Below are positions 50,337 through 58,866 of a stretch of DNA of 64,000 nucleotides, piece after piece; positions within the stretch are counted from its first letter, which is position 1, and each line of letters begins with the position of its first letter. The notes under the pieces are model-generated. The model had not been told where the DNA came from, searched no databases, and worked only from the letters and a program-made list of their open reading frames with translations. The position numbers and the translations under genes are program-made. This DNA is from Marinobacter mobilis (GTDB lineage: Bacteria > Pseudomonadota > Gammaproteobacteria > Pseudomonadales > Oleiphilaceae). The stretch is taken from positions 62,001 to 126,000 of the forward strand of contig NZ_FNNE01000003.1 of the NCBI RefSeq assembly GCF_900106945.1. Reading direction: 5' to 3'.

Positions 50337-51533
50337 ATGAAATCCATTGGTCGTTGGCTGTTCTGGAGCGGATTTATTCTGCTGGTTGTTGTTGCCCTGG
50401 TGTTCACGTTCCGGCCAGATCCGGTCTGGGTGGATCTCACCCGGGCTCAGCGAGACACACTCAGTGTCGCTATCGTGGAGGAGGGCAAGACCCGGGTTAA
50501 GGACCGTTATGTGGTGTCCTCGCCGGTCGCCGGATATTTGCATCGACTGGAACTGGACGTGGGAGATACCGTGACACGAGACCAGCTGGTCACCGTGCTG
50601 GACCCCATGCCGGTCAGCGTTCTTGATGCGCGAAGCCGTGCCGAAGCCGAAGCCCGGGTAGAGGCGGCGAGAGCATCCCTGGAATCCGCCAGGCAGAATG
50701 TCAGTGCCGCCCGCGCTGACGCCGAGCTTGCCCGCAACGACTACCAGCGTTTATTGCGCCTGGATGAATCCAATTTTGTCTCGGGTGAGCGTTTGCAACA
50801 GGCGCAGGCCGCAACGTCCCGTGCGGATGCGATCCTGCGCTCGGCGAGCTTCACGCAGGAGGTGGCTGCCCACGAACTTGCGGCGGCCCGCATCCGGCTT
50901 GAAGTGTCGGCGGTGAATGCAGGCGATCAATCCGGTCTGGAACAGGTGCCCATACGTTCGCCGGTAGAGGGGCGGGTACTGGGGTTGTTGCGGGAGAATG
51001 AGGGCGTCGTACAGGCCGGTACGCCAATTCTGGAAGTGGGCGACCCCGCTGCTCTGGAAGTGGTGGTGGATGTGCTCAGTTTCGATGCGGTCAAACTGAG
51101 GGCCGATATGCCGGTAATCTTGACCGGGTGGGGCGGCCCTGAGTTGGCGGCCCGGGTACGGCGGGTGGAGCCTGTTGGCTTTGAGGATGTCTCTGCGCTT
51201 GGCGTGGAAGAGCAGCGTGTTCAGGTGGTTGTCGATCTGATTGCGCCCAGAGAAGCGTGGGAGAGCCTTGGCGACGGTTACCGGGTGGACGCAGCGTTTA
51301 TCCTCTGGCAGGGCGAGGATGTACTTCAGATTCCGGCCTCTGCGGTGTTCCGTCGCGACGGTAAGGAGTGGCTGTTTGTGGTCAGCGAGGCTATTGCCCG
51401 GTTACGGCAGGTCACAACGGGCCATAGCAACGGGCTGATGGTGGTACTTGAATCCGGGCTAGAGGAAGGGGAATGGGTCGTACGCCATCCCGACCGTCAG
51501 CTGGCGGATGGACAGTCGGTCAGGGTACGCTGA
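50337..51533 (+). CDS. Periplasmic adaptor (HlyD / membrane fusion protein)
   Basis: A 398-residue adaptor with an N-terminal membrane anchor (residues 7-25, WLFWSGFILLVVVALVF), a lipoyl-like hairpin (RYVVSSPVAGYLHRLELDVGDTV), a long alpha-helical coiled coil (about residues 90-190) and beta-barrel domains. It would link the inner-membrane ABC complex to an outer-membrane channel such as TolC, not encoded here. AGGAGAGGG precedes the ATG. It belongs to the ABC operon beginning at 47234. Confidence 0.93.
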   Translation: MKSIGRWLFWSGFILLVVVALVFTFRPDPVWVDLTRAQRDTLSVAIVEEGKTRVKDRYVVSSPVAGYLHRLELDVGDTVTRDQLVTVLDPMPVSVLDARSRAEAEARVEAARASLESARQNVSAARADAELARNDYQRLLRLDESNFVSGERLQQAQAATSRADAILRSASFTQEVAAHELAAARIRLEVSAVNAGDQSGLEQVPIRSPVEGRVLGLLRENEGVVQAGTPILEVGDPAALEVVVDVLSFDAVKLRADMPVILTGWGGPELAARVRRVEPVGFEDVSALGVEEQRVQVVVDLIAPREAWESLGDGYRVDAAFILWQGEDVLQIPASAVFRRDGKEWLFVVSEAIARLRQVTTGHSNGLMVVLESGLEEGEWVVRHPDRQLADGQSVRVR

Positions 51534-51555
51534 CCGTGACTTCTTGTCGGGAGTA

Positions 51556-52167
51556 ATGGGTATCAAAACATTGTGGGTAGTGACGTTTCTTGGTGTTCTG
51601 GTGTGGTCGGGAATTGATCCCAAGGATCAGGTGACCTGGCTGCTCGAAGTCTTGCCGGCATTGATTGGTGGCGTCATTCTCGCGCTGACCATCAAGCGTT
51701 TCCCGTTCACCCCCTTGCTCTATTTGCTGATCCTGATCCATGCCGTCATTCTTATGGTCGGCGGCCATTACACTTACGCTGAGGTTCCCCTGTTCGACTG
51801 GTTGGGTGACTGGTTCGGGGCCACCCGTAACAACTACGACAAGCTCGGGCATTTCGCCCAGGGTTTTGTTCCGGTGATGGTGGCCCGGGAAATCGTGGTT
51901 CGCCTCGAGGTCTTCCGCAGCAGGGCCTGGTCGAACTTTTTTCTGGTCTGCTTCTGTCTCGCGGTCAGTGCTTTTTATGAGCTGATTGAATGGTGGGTAG
52001 CGCTGGCAAGCGACGAAGCTGCTGAAGCTTTTCTGGGCACCCAGGGCTATGTTTGGGATACCCAGTCCGATATGGCATTTGCTTTGGTCGGGGCAATTTC
52101 AGCGCTGCTGGTCCTGACCCGTCTGCACGATTATCAGCTGCGGCGACAGGGCTATATCCGCCACTGA
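51556..52167 (+). CDS. DUF2238 / YjdF-like membrane protein
   Basis: A 203-residue protein with about five or six hydrophobic segments and the DUF2238 signature region YDKLGHFAQGFVPVMVAREIV followed by SAFYELIEWW and VWDTQSDMAFALVGA. The function is unknown; these residues (conserved histidine, glutamates and aspartates) could bind metal. The ATG at 51556 lies 22 bp after the adaptor stop; an overlapping ATG at 51508 is an alternative. It may be the last gene of the ABC operon. Confidence 0.88.
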   Translation: MGIKTLWVVTFLGVLVWSGIDPKDQVTWLLEVLPALIGGVILALTIKRFPFTPLLYLLILIHAVILMVGGHYTYAEVPLFDWLGDWFGATRNNYDKLGHFAQGFVPVMVAREIVVRLEVFRSRAWSNFFLVCFCLAVSAFYELIEWWVALASDEAAEAFLGTQGYVWDTQSDMAFALVGAISALLVLTRLHDYQLRRQGYIRH

Positions 52168-52337
52168 TTTTTACCTCCCTCTACTGGTCTTGAACCAGTT
52201 CTCATATTCCGCCGTTGCGGCCTCTTCTGCACGGGTAGATTTGAGGCACAGTTATCTTTCGGCCCTGTGTTATTCCGGTATCGTAGCGTAACAAGATGTA
52301 ACGGCGTCTGACCCGGTGGGCTCGGTATCCATGCCGT

Positions 52338-52356
52338 TGTCTGGCAGTGCCAGACA
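52338..52356 (+). promoter_or_regulatory. Perfect 9-bp inverted repeat upstream of the C39/FapF-like locus
   Basis: TGTCTGGCA, one base, TGCCAGACA: a perfect palindrome in the 265-bp gap before the C39 peptidase gene, followed by an AT-rich stretch (GATACAAATAATAAAA) suitable as -10 region. No T run follows, so an operator is more likely than a terminator. The regulator is unknown. Confidence 0.5.
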
Positions 52357-52432
52357 TCCCGATACAAATAATAAAACTGGTCGATCAATGGACTCGATCC
52401 GACCAAAACGGCTGCGGAGTTTTCCCTAAGAC

Positions 52433-53230
52433 ATGTTCCTGGTGCTCGCTGGTTCCCTGATGACTCTGGCAATAGTGGAAAAGATCACTGTTGTTGAGCC
52501 TATTGAACGGGATGTTGTTGTCATTGAACAGACTGTTGCGCCGGGTATCGAGTTGCGTACTGACACCCGGGTTGAACCGCTGGTCGAGCAGCGCTACCGG
52601 AATATCGTCCGTCAGGCCTATGACTACAGTTGTGGCAGTGCGGCACTGACAACGGTGCTGGCCTATTACCTGGGGCGTAACCTGGGGGAACGGCAGGTCA
52701 TGGAGGGGCTGCTCCATTACGGCGAAAGTGATCGGATCGTTGAACGCCGGGCATTCTCAATGTTGGACATGAAGCGGCTGGTCACAGCGCTGGGATACCC
52801 CTCTGGCGGGTTCCGGGCAACCATTGATGATTTGCTTGAGCTTGATCACCCCGCCATCGTTCCGATTCACCATGCCGGTTTCAAACATTTCGTGGTTTTG
52901 CGGACCATCCGGGATGGCCGTGTTTATCTGGCCGACCCCTCGGTGGGCAATATCTCTTTCACGCTCAGTCAGTTCGAAGAGAAGTGGGACGACAACGTGC
53001 TGTTTATTGTCTTTCCCGGCAGCGAGAAACCGGTTGATGCGTTGGAGCTGAGGGAAGAAGACCTTCGTTTCATCGATGACCAGACCATCACCGAGCTGAC
53101 GTTTCAACAAATGCCAGAGTTCTACGAAGCGACTGAACGCCGGATACAGAACTTGCTGGAAATGCAGAAGAACAACCCCGACGGCAGTGTGGAAAACACC
53201 CGCAAGCAACTTTACTACCGTCGCAACTAA
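52433..53230 (+). CDS. C39-type cysteine peptidase, FapD-like
   Basis: A 265-residue exported protein of the C39 bacteriocin-processing peptidase family without the ABC transporter part. Residues 1-16 are hydrophobic and could act as signal or anchor. The catalytic cysteine is in YDYSCGSAALTTVL, preceded by a likely oxyanion-hole residue; the histidine is in GFKHFVVLRTI, and the acid in LADPSVGN. The Pseudomonas functional-amyloid protein FapD is of this kind. An in-frame stop just upstream fixes the start region. It begins a four-gene rightward cluster of surface proteins. Its C-terminal 60 residues after the domain are helical and charged. Confidence 0.85.
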   Translation: MFLVLAGSLMTLAIVEKITVVEPIERDVVVIEQTVAPGIELRTDTRVEPLVEQRYRNIVRQAYDYSCGSAALTTVLAYYLGRNLGERQVMEGLLHYGESDRIVERRAFSMLDMKRLVTALGYPSGGFRATIDDLLELDHPAIVPIHHAGFKHFVVLRTIRDGRVYLADPSVGNISFTLSQFEEKWDDNVLFIVFPGSEKPVDALELREEDLRFIDDQTITELTFQQMPEFYEATERRIQNLLEMQKNNPDGSVENTRKQLYYRRN

Positions 53231-53287
53231 AAGCCCGGAATCCAGACCCGGGTCAGGACAAAAAACAAGCAGGAATAGGGAGCTGGG

Positions 53288-54298
53288 ATGAATCGTTGGT
53301 TCGTGCGAGGATGTGTCCTATGGTCGATGACCGGGCTGGCACCGGTCATGGCTGTGGCCCAGGAAAACAGTGTTGACCGGGCCCGGGAGGCGTTGGCGCA
53401 ACAGGAAGGAGATGAGGACTCATCCCAACAGTTGGAAGAGGTGTTTCAGGCCGCGGAAAAAAACTACTCGCTGCAGAAAAAAGGCACCCATTCACTTAAC
53501 TATTCGCTGGATTACTCCTACACCGGCGACCAGCGCCTGGATATCGAGATTACCGATGGTTCGGTCCGTAACCTGGATATCGTGCCATCAGCGACCCATA
53601 GCTTCACCAATGCGTTTTCCTACGACTATGGCCTGTTTGATAACCTCACTGTAGGCACCCGCGTACCCCTGGTGGTCAAGTACGATACCCAGGATGAGCT
53701 GAATGTTTACGATTTTGGTGATATTTCCTTTACCGCGCGCTGGCAGCCACTGGCCTATGTGCCCGGCAAGATGTCGACCACGCTGTTTACCAGCTTCTCC
53801 ACCAAGACCGGTGTCAGCCCCTACGAAATCGACATCAAGCGTCAGCTTTCCACCGGCAGTGGGTACTATTCGATTTCCGGTGGCGCCAGTCTCTCCAAGG
53901 TGCTTGATCCGGTCGTGATTTTTGGCTCGACCAGCCTGAGCTATAACCTGCCGGCCGAAGACCTGGATCAGGTCCGTGGCGCCCGGATTCTGGAGCAGGT
54001 GGATCCAGGCTTCAGTCTGTCCGGTTCCGCCGGATTTGCCTATTCACTGTCCTACGACATCTCCCTCAGTGTCTCTGCCCAGATCAGCTACAGCGATGAG
54101 ACCGTGCTGTCGTTCAACGATGGTACCGAGGCTGTTGCCCAGGATCAGGTAACCGGTTTTCTCAGTATGTCGCTGGGAACCCGGGTCAGCGATACCACCA
54201 TTATCAACACCAGTCTGGGTATCGGTCTGACTGAAGACGCTCCGGACTTCTCTCTAGGGTTGTCCCTACCCATTAACATCTCGGGCCTGCGTGACTGA
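53288..54298 (+). CDS. Outer-membrane beta-barrel, FapF-like transporter
   Basis: A 336-residue exported protein. The signal peptide ends near residue 24 (AVAQE). A short helical region (residues 28-60, AREALAQQEGDEDSSQQLEEVFQ) may form a coiled coil, and then about 270 residues alternate hydrophobic and polar with many aromatic and glycine residues, as in a 12- to 14-stranded barrel. The layout (N-terminal coiled coil plus barrel, next to a C39 peptidase) matches FapF, the trimeric channel for functional-amyloid secretion in Pseudomonas, but I see no sequence match I can prove. No FapB- or FapC-like amyloid gene is in the window. GGGAG precedes the ATG. Confidence 0.75.
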   Translation: MNRWFVRGCVLWSMTGLAPVMAVAQENSVDRAREALAQQEGDEDSSQQLEEVFQAAEKNYSLQKKGTHSLNYSLDYSYTGDQRLDIEITDGSVRNLDIVPSATHSFTNAFSYDYGLFDNLTVGTRVPLVVKYDTQDELNVYDFGDISFTARWQPLAYVPGKMSTTLFTSFSTKTGVSPYEIDIKRQLSTGSGYYSISGGASLSKVLDPVVIFGSTSLSYNLPAEDLDQVRGARILEQVDPGFSLSGSAGFAYSLSYDISLSVSAQISYSDETVLSFNDGTEAVAQDQVTGFLSMSLGTRVSDTTIINTSLGIGLTEDAPDFSLGLSLPINISGLRD

Positions 54299-54336
54299 TC
54301 GCAGCCCATGACGCTATTCGGGAAGGGAAGTATTTC

Positions 54337-55962
54337 ATGGGAATTGTGAGCCACAAGAAACGGATTCTCGGGGCGATGGCCGTGTCGGTCCTGTCCTGTG
54401 CTGCCCACGGACAGCTGGCACAGAACCTGACCATTCATCCAAAGGCCCTGGCTCTGGGAAATGCGGTCACCGCTGATCCACCGGGAATCATGGCGATTCA
54501 CTATAACCCTGCGGGTCTGACCAAGCTGGATGACCGCCAGCTGGAAGTCAACCTGATGGGAGTTTACCTTGACGTTGACGCTGATTTTCACGCACCGGAT
54601 GGGTATGAAATCTTCGGTATTGACGGATTGGAAACCGATCCTCTGACGGGAAAGCAGAGAGACCCGGTCGCCAACACCAGCAGCCACACCAACAACGTCG
54701 CCCTGTATGTTCCGGGGTACGGCATCCTGCGGACCCCACCGGGGCCGGCGGTCGCGCCGTCTGCAGGGTTCACCATTAATCCCCCCGGATCAAAGCTGAC
54801 CTGGGGTACCGCTTTCTACCTGCCTATGGCTGCGGGTTTCTATCGCGACAAGGACGATCCTGGTCGGTACCAGCCGCAGGCAACTGCGCTGCAGCGCACG
54901 ACCTACCTGTCGCCGACGGTGGCCTATGAGATCAACGACGACTGGTCGGTGGGTATGGGTATCCACCTGTCTCACATGGGGATCGCGGCCGACCAGTACA
55001 TGCGCGCGCCGAATATGCTGCTCGGGGTGGCAGAGATCCTGCAGGACGCCTTCAACTGTGAATCCGGTGACGAGCCACTGCAGCCCTGGATCGCACTTTG
55101 TGGGGGGAACGTCGGACCCTGGGATGACATCGGGGCGCTCAGCGTCAACCTGCAGGAAACCATTTCGCCGACCTATGCCCTCGGTGTGATGTGGGAGCCG
55201 ACCGACTGGTTCAGTTGGGGCGCGAGCTACACATCAGAAGCGGAAATGAATCTCAAGGGCACTTTTGAGATCGAGTACACCGAGGATTGGTCCGGCTTCT
55301 GGCAGCGCCTGAACGGATCGGTGCTGGGGGCGATCACCTCGGCCATTCTGAGCCTGCCGTCCGGTGCCCCGAGAGAGGCGGGTAACGTCAGCATGGACCT
55401 GGTCTATCCCCAGCATTTCCAGACCGGTATCAGTGTCGATGTTCACCCGAAGCTGACCCTGAACGCGGACATCGGCTGGACTGATTACAAGCAGTGGGAC
55501 GCCTTTGTCTTCCAGTTTGACCGGAACCTGGAATTCCTCAACGCGGCGCGGATCCTGTCTCCGGAAAATGCTACCTCGAACAGCCTGCGATTGCCTCTGG
55601 GCTTCAAGGATCAGTGGAACTGGGCGTTCGGTATGGAATTTCATGCCTCCTCGCGGCTGGATCTGCGGGCAGGTGTGGAAATCCGGGATTCCGTAATTCC
55701 GGATGACCAGCGCTCCATCATGGCTCCGTTTGGCGGTGCCAACCTGTACAGTGTGGGCATGGGCTATCAGTGGGACAAGGACACGGTTATCGACATGAAC
55801 CTGAGTTACCTCCAATCCATTGAGAGCATTCCCGCGAATACCAGTTGCAACGTCAACTGTGACAACATCACCAATATCATCTATAACCCCTACGCCGGGC
55901 TGGATATCAAGACCTCCCTACGGGTCGTCATGGCGGGCCTGAGTTTCCGGACCAAGTTTTAG
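54337..55962 (+). CDS. FadL/OmpP1-type outer-membrane protein
   Basis: A 541-residue exported barrel protein. After a signal peptide ending near AAHGQL, the mature start NLTIHPKALALGNAVTADPPGIMAIHYNPAGLTKL has the FadL-family N-terminal hatch and the NPAG motif. The C terminus ends in phenylalanine (SLRVVMAGLSFRTKF), as is usual for barrel proteins. FadL proteins take up long-chain fatty acids or other hydrophobic molecules, including hydrocarbons in marine bacteria. Six cysteines in extracellular-loop-like segments (ESGDEPLQPWIALCGG, SCNVNCDN) could pair. It follows the FapF-like gene by 38 bp. Confidence 0.88.
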   Translation: MGIVSHKKRILGAMAVSVLSCAAHGQLAQNLTIHPKALALGNAVTADPPGIMAIHYNPAGLTKLDDRQLEVNLMGVYLDVDADFHAPDGYEIFGIDGLETDPLTGKQRDPVANTSSHTNNVALYVPGYGILRTPPGPAVAPSAGFTINPPGSKLTWGTAFYLPMAAGFYRDKDDPGRYQPQATALQRTTYLSPTVAYEINDDWSVGMGIHLSHMGIAADQYMRAPNMLLGVAEILQDAFNCESGDEPLQPWIALCGGNVGPWDDIGALSVNLQETISPTYALGVMWEPTDWFSWGASYTSEAEMNLKGTFEIEYTEDWSGFWQRLNGSVLGAITSAILSLPSGAPREAGNVSMDLVYPQHFQTGISVDVHPKLTLNADIGWTDYKQWDAFVFQFDRNLEFLNAARILSPENATSNSLRLPLGFKDQWNWAFGMEFHASSRLDLRAGVEIRDSVIPDDQRSIMAPFGGANLYSVGMGYQWDKDTVIDMNLSYLQSIESIPANTSCNVNCDNITNIIYNPYAGLDIKTSLRVVMAGLSFRTKF

Positions 55963-55986
55963 GGGCCGGGCCGGGGGGTGTTCTTA

Positions 55987-57081
55987 GTGCGGTGGTTTAT
56001 GGTCTCTCGTTTGCATTCACGATGGTTATTGCTCGGGGTCCTGGCGGTATTCGCTTCGGGCTGTCAGCTCCACCGGACCACGCCCGCCGCGGCGGCAGAT
56101 GGCCAGCGTTACTACACCTGGGTCGATGAACAGGGCCGGGTCCGCCAAAGCCCGATCCAGACCGAAGCGGCGTCACCTGAACAAACGCGCAGCATTGAAG
56201 AGGTCATTGACGACGTCAAGGCTGAACAAGCGACGGGAACTGCGCAGGGAGAAGGCGCGACAAGCGGGGCTCCGCTGCGTCAGGCAGACCCGGAATATAA
56301 CCTCAGCAATTACCCTGACGGCAATGAACTTGCCGAAGCTGGCTTCATTCGTGAGGGAGACCGTTTACCCTACTTCACCTGGCGTGATGCCCAAGGCAAT
56401 ATCCGGGTCAGCTACTTCCAGCCGGATAGTCAGGCGTTCTCGGGGAATACCCGGGAATTACCGGGTCTCAACCTGACTCCGGCCAGCGTTCACCTTGAAT
56501 CCGATCGGGCACCGGCCCTGCCGGTCTCTTCCTCTGGACAACTTCCTGAAGCCTTTGCCGTTTTGGGCATCGAAGCGCCTCAGCAAAGTTACTTCGAGCG
56601 CTGGCGGGCGCATTGTTGCGATGGTCTGGGGTTGCAGCAGACAGAGTCGTGGCAGTTGGGGAGGGAGTTCCGGGTTCTGGTTGAGCCATCATCGCCAAAC
56701 TGGCCGTTACTGGAGGGCGACAGTCATTATCGTCTTATCCAGCTCCCCAGGGAGGAGGACATGCCGAGTTTTGTGCTTCGCCTGAAATCGTTTAACCGGG
56801 ACGGGATGTTTGTACCTTCACTGGCGTTCCTGGACAGCAGCCTGCGCCCCCTGAGGGTTGTGACCGACCTGGTGCCGGAATACCGGCCGGAAAACTGGCA
56901 TCGACTGGGCTTTCTCGATATCAGGGTGCCCGCGATGCCTCAGCAAGGGGAACGCTGGCTGCTGATCTTCACCCGGAGCTCTGATGTTGCCGGGCAAACG
57001 GTCATTGAGACCGAGCGTGGCCCCAAGGTTATTTCCCACACCGCCACGGGCATGCTCAGTCTGTCGGTGTCATTACCCTGA
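55987..57081 (+). CDS. MalM-like lipoprotein with DUF4124-like repeats
   Basis: An exported lipoprotein of about 364 residues. The lipobox is VFASGC near residue 25. Two similar segments, YYTWVDEQGRVRQSP and YFTWRDAQGNIRVSYF, look like DUF4124-type strands. The C-terminal 150 residues resemble MalM, the periplasmic maltose-operon protein (FVPSLAFLDSSLRPLR, NWHRLGFLDIRVPAM). The start is uncertain: GTG at 55978, GTG at 55987 (a GGGGGG stretch eight bases upstream; chosen) or ATG at 55999. It is the last gene of the surface locus and ends two bases before the convergent deacetylase gene. Confidence 0.8.
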   Translation: MRWFMVSRLHSRWLLLGVLAVFASGCQLHRTTPAAAADGQRYYTWVDEQGRVRQSPIQTEAASPEQTRSIEEVIDDVKAEQATGTAQGEGATSGAPLRQADPEYNLSNYPDGNELAEAGFIREGDRLPYFTWRDAQGNIRVSYFQPDSQAFSGNTRELPGLNLTPASVHLESDRAPALPVSSSGQLPEAFAVLGIEAPQQSYFERWRAHCCDGLGLQQTESWQLGREFRVLVEPSSPNWPLLEGDSHYRLIQLPREEDMPSFVLRLKSFNRDGMFVPSLAFLDSSLRPLRVVTDLVPEYRPENWHRLGFLDIRVPAMPQQGERWLLIFTRSSDVAGQTVIETERGPKVISHTATGMLSLSVSLP

Positions 57082-57083
57082 CT

Positions 57084-58121
57084 TCAATCTTCCGCTTGGC
57101 TGAGGTCCAGCCAGCTCTGCGATAGCCAGAAATAACGACCATTCCCAGCCGGGTACGTGCAGTTGTAGCGAAAACGGCGGCTGGAAAAGGGCTGTGGCGC
57201 CCGCACCGATACCTGTTGCCAATCTTCGTCGGCAGCGACTGAGATGCGTCCGTGGCCGGAGGCAAAGCAGGTCAGCAGGTTCTGATCAAAGTGCTGGGGC
57301 AGGGTAAGACTGAGGGTAGGTGGGTTGGCGGTAATGGGACTGTCTGGCAGATGACTGGCGTCAATGGGGAAGGCCTTGCTGAGCAGCTTGTCCTTCAGTG
57401 ATGTGAGCTGCCCGAATCCGGTTGCCATAGGGAACCGGGGTAGGCGGGTAGCGACGGAACTGACGCCGACCGCCCCCGACTGCTGACCGTAGCCGTACCA
57501 ACCGCGCTCTGCAACGAGTTGTTCCAGCTCTGCTGAAAACTCGCCATAGGGATAGGCAATCATGGCGACGTCCGTCCCCAGATGCTGCTTCAGGGCAGCT
57601 TGGGCATTGTCGAGGCTGGCAGAAACCCGAGCTTTCCAGCTTGTTGCTGATTCTTCAGGGCGACGGACCAGATGGCTATGGTCTGCGCTGTGATTGGCAA
57701 TGGTGACGAGCGTCTGTGCGTTCAGTTCAGTCAGCTGTTGCCAGTTCAGGTAGCCCTGATGGCCAACGCTGTCGGTATTGACGAAAATGGTAAATGGCAG
57801 GTTGCGTTCCAGCAACAGGGGTACGGCATTGGTCAGTACCGAACGGTAGGCGTCATCAAAGGTGATGGCGAGCTGCTGGCTGTCGTTGAGTTCGCCACGG
57901 AGTGCGGCCCGGGAGCCGGTCTCAAGAGGAACAACCTCAAGGTCAAGCTCTGCAATCATATCCAGCTGGGCCCTGAACAGCGACTGACTGGTGCTGGTGG
58001 ATGGCGGCGTAGCATCGCTGACATGATGATATTGCAGTATGACCAGATCGGCCCGACAGACGCCGGCAAACAGCAGACATAGAAAAAAGGCCATCATCTG
58101 TCGGGTATAACTTGGCGTCAT
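57084..58121 (-). CDS. Exported polysaccharide deacetylase family protein
   Basis: A 345-residue protein with a signal peptide (MMAFFLCLLFAGVCRA). The NodB-like domain has LVILQYHHVSD, the TFDDAYRSVL motif with the catalytic/metal aspartates, and NHSADHSHL with the metal histidines, and later YPYGEFSAEL. It would remove acetyl groups from a polysaccharide such as chitin, PNAG or peptidoglycan. The C-terminal 90 residues form an extra beta-rich domain. The ATG at 58121 is chosen because it opens the signal peptide; the frame reaches upstream to 58244 without family character. It is followed by the DnaJ-related gene upstream on the same strand. Confidence 0.88.
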   Translation of the reverse strand: MTPSYTRQMMAFFLCLLFAGVCRADLVILQYHHVSDATPPSTSTSQSLFRAQLDMIAELDLEVVPLETGSRAALRGELNDSQQLAITFDDAYRSVLTNAVPLLLERNLPFTIFVNTDSVGHQGYLNWQQLTELNAQTLVTIANHSADHSHLVRRPEESATSWKARVSASLDNAQAALKQHLGTDVAMIAYPYGEFSAELEQLVAERGWYGYGQQSGAVGVSSVATRLPRFPMATGFGQLTSLKDKLLSKAFPIDASHLPDSPITANPPTLSLTLPQHFDQNLLTCFASGHGRISVAADEDWQQVSVRAPQPFSSRRFRYNCTYPAGNGRYFWLSQSWLDLSQAED

Positions 58122-58161
58122 CGTATTGGGTGTCCTTGTTATTTGATCCTGAAGGGGAACA

Positions 58162-58839
58162 TCAGCGTTTACCCGCCTTGCAAAAATGCGCCCGAAACAG
58201 GGCAAAGGCTTCGTTGAGCTGCTGAATTTTACGGGTATCGCCACCGCGATCGGGATGGGCTGTCATGACCGCTCTGCGGAACTGGTGTTTTACCGGTGCG
58301 AACTGTTCGGGAACCGAGTCAAAACCAAGGGTTCTGGCTGCCTTTTGCAGATCCGAATGAGCGACTGGACGGCCCTGATGGCCACTCCAGAAATCGTCCA
58401 TCATCTGCTGAATACGGCTGTCTGACAGTCGGTACTGATCGAGATCCAGATAAAATTCCCGCAGCGTGTCCTGTTTTCCTGGGAGTCCCTGACCGGCTAC
58501 GGTGGCCTGGCACTCGAGGTAAATCTCAAGGGGGGAGATTGCGAGCTTCTCACCCTGGGCGGCCAGGGTATCCCGCAGCCGGTAGAGGCTGTGGAACAGC
58601 AGGAAGTGCACGGGAAATAGGCGAGTCGGGTCGGCGTAGTCGACCTCGTCCACCAGCAACCACGGTTCGGCCTGCAAGGCCTTGATCAGCGCAAGTTCAG
58701 ACAGGGGAGCGGAAGCCCCGCGCAGTATATGCTCGACCGCGACCATGAGATGCTGGATCTGATCCTCCAGTCTCTCCTGATCGGCACTGTCGGCGGGCCG
58801 TGTTGCTGTACTGTTGTCAGGATTGGTGAGTGCGCTCAT
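58162..58839 (-). CDS. DnaJ-related protein (DNAJ_N / J-domain)
   Basis: A 225-residue cytoplasmic protein. The N-terminal 130 residues are of the DNA-J-related type (LMVAVEHILRGASAPLSELALIKALQ, LFPVHFLLFHSLYRLRDTLA; quoted in part) and the C-terminal 55 residues form a J domain with HPD in VMTAHPDRGGDTRKIQQLNEAF. It would stimulate an Hsp70 partner on unknown clients. It lies 40 bp from the deacetylase gene and 27 bp from the TetR gene, all leftward, so they may share transcripts. Confidence 0.88.
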   Translation of the reverse strand: MSALTNPDNSTATRPADSADQERLEDQIQHLMVAVEHILRGASAPLSELALIKALQAEPWLLVDEVDYADPTRLFPVHFLLFHSLYRLRDTLAAQGEKLAISPLEIYLECQATVAGQGLPGKQDTLREFYLDLDQYRLSDSRIQQMMDDFWSGHQGRPVAHSDLQKAARTLGFDSVPEQFAPVKHQFRRAVMTAHPDRGGDTRKIQQLNEAFALFRAHFCKAGKR

Positions 58840-58866
58840 CCGTACAGGGTATGAAACCTCAAGGGT

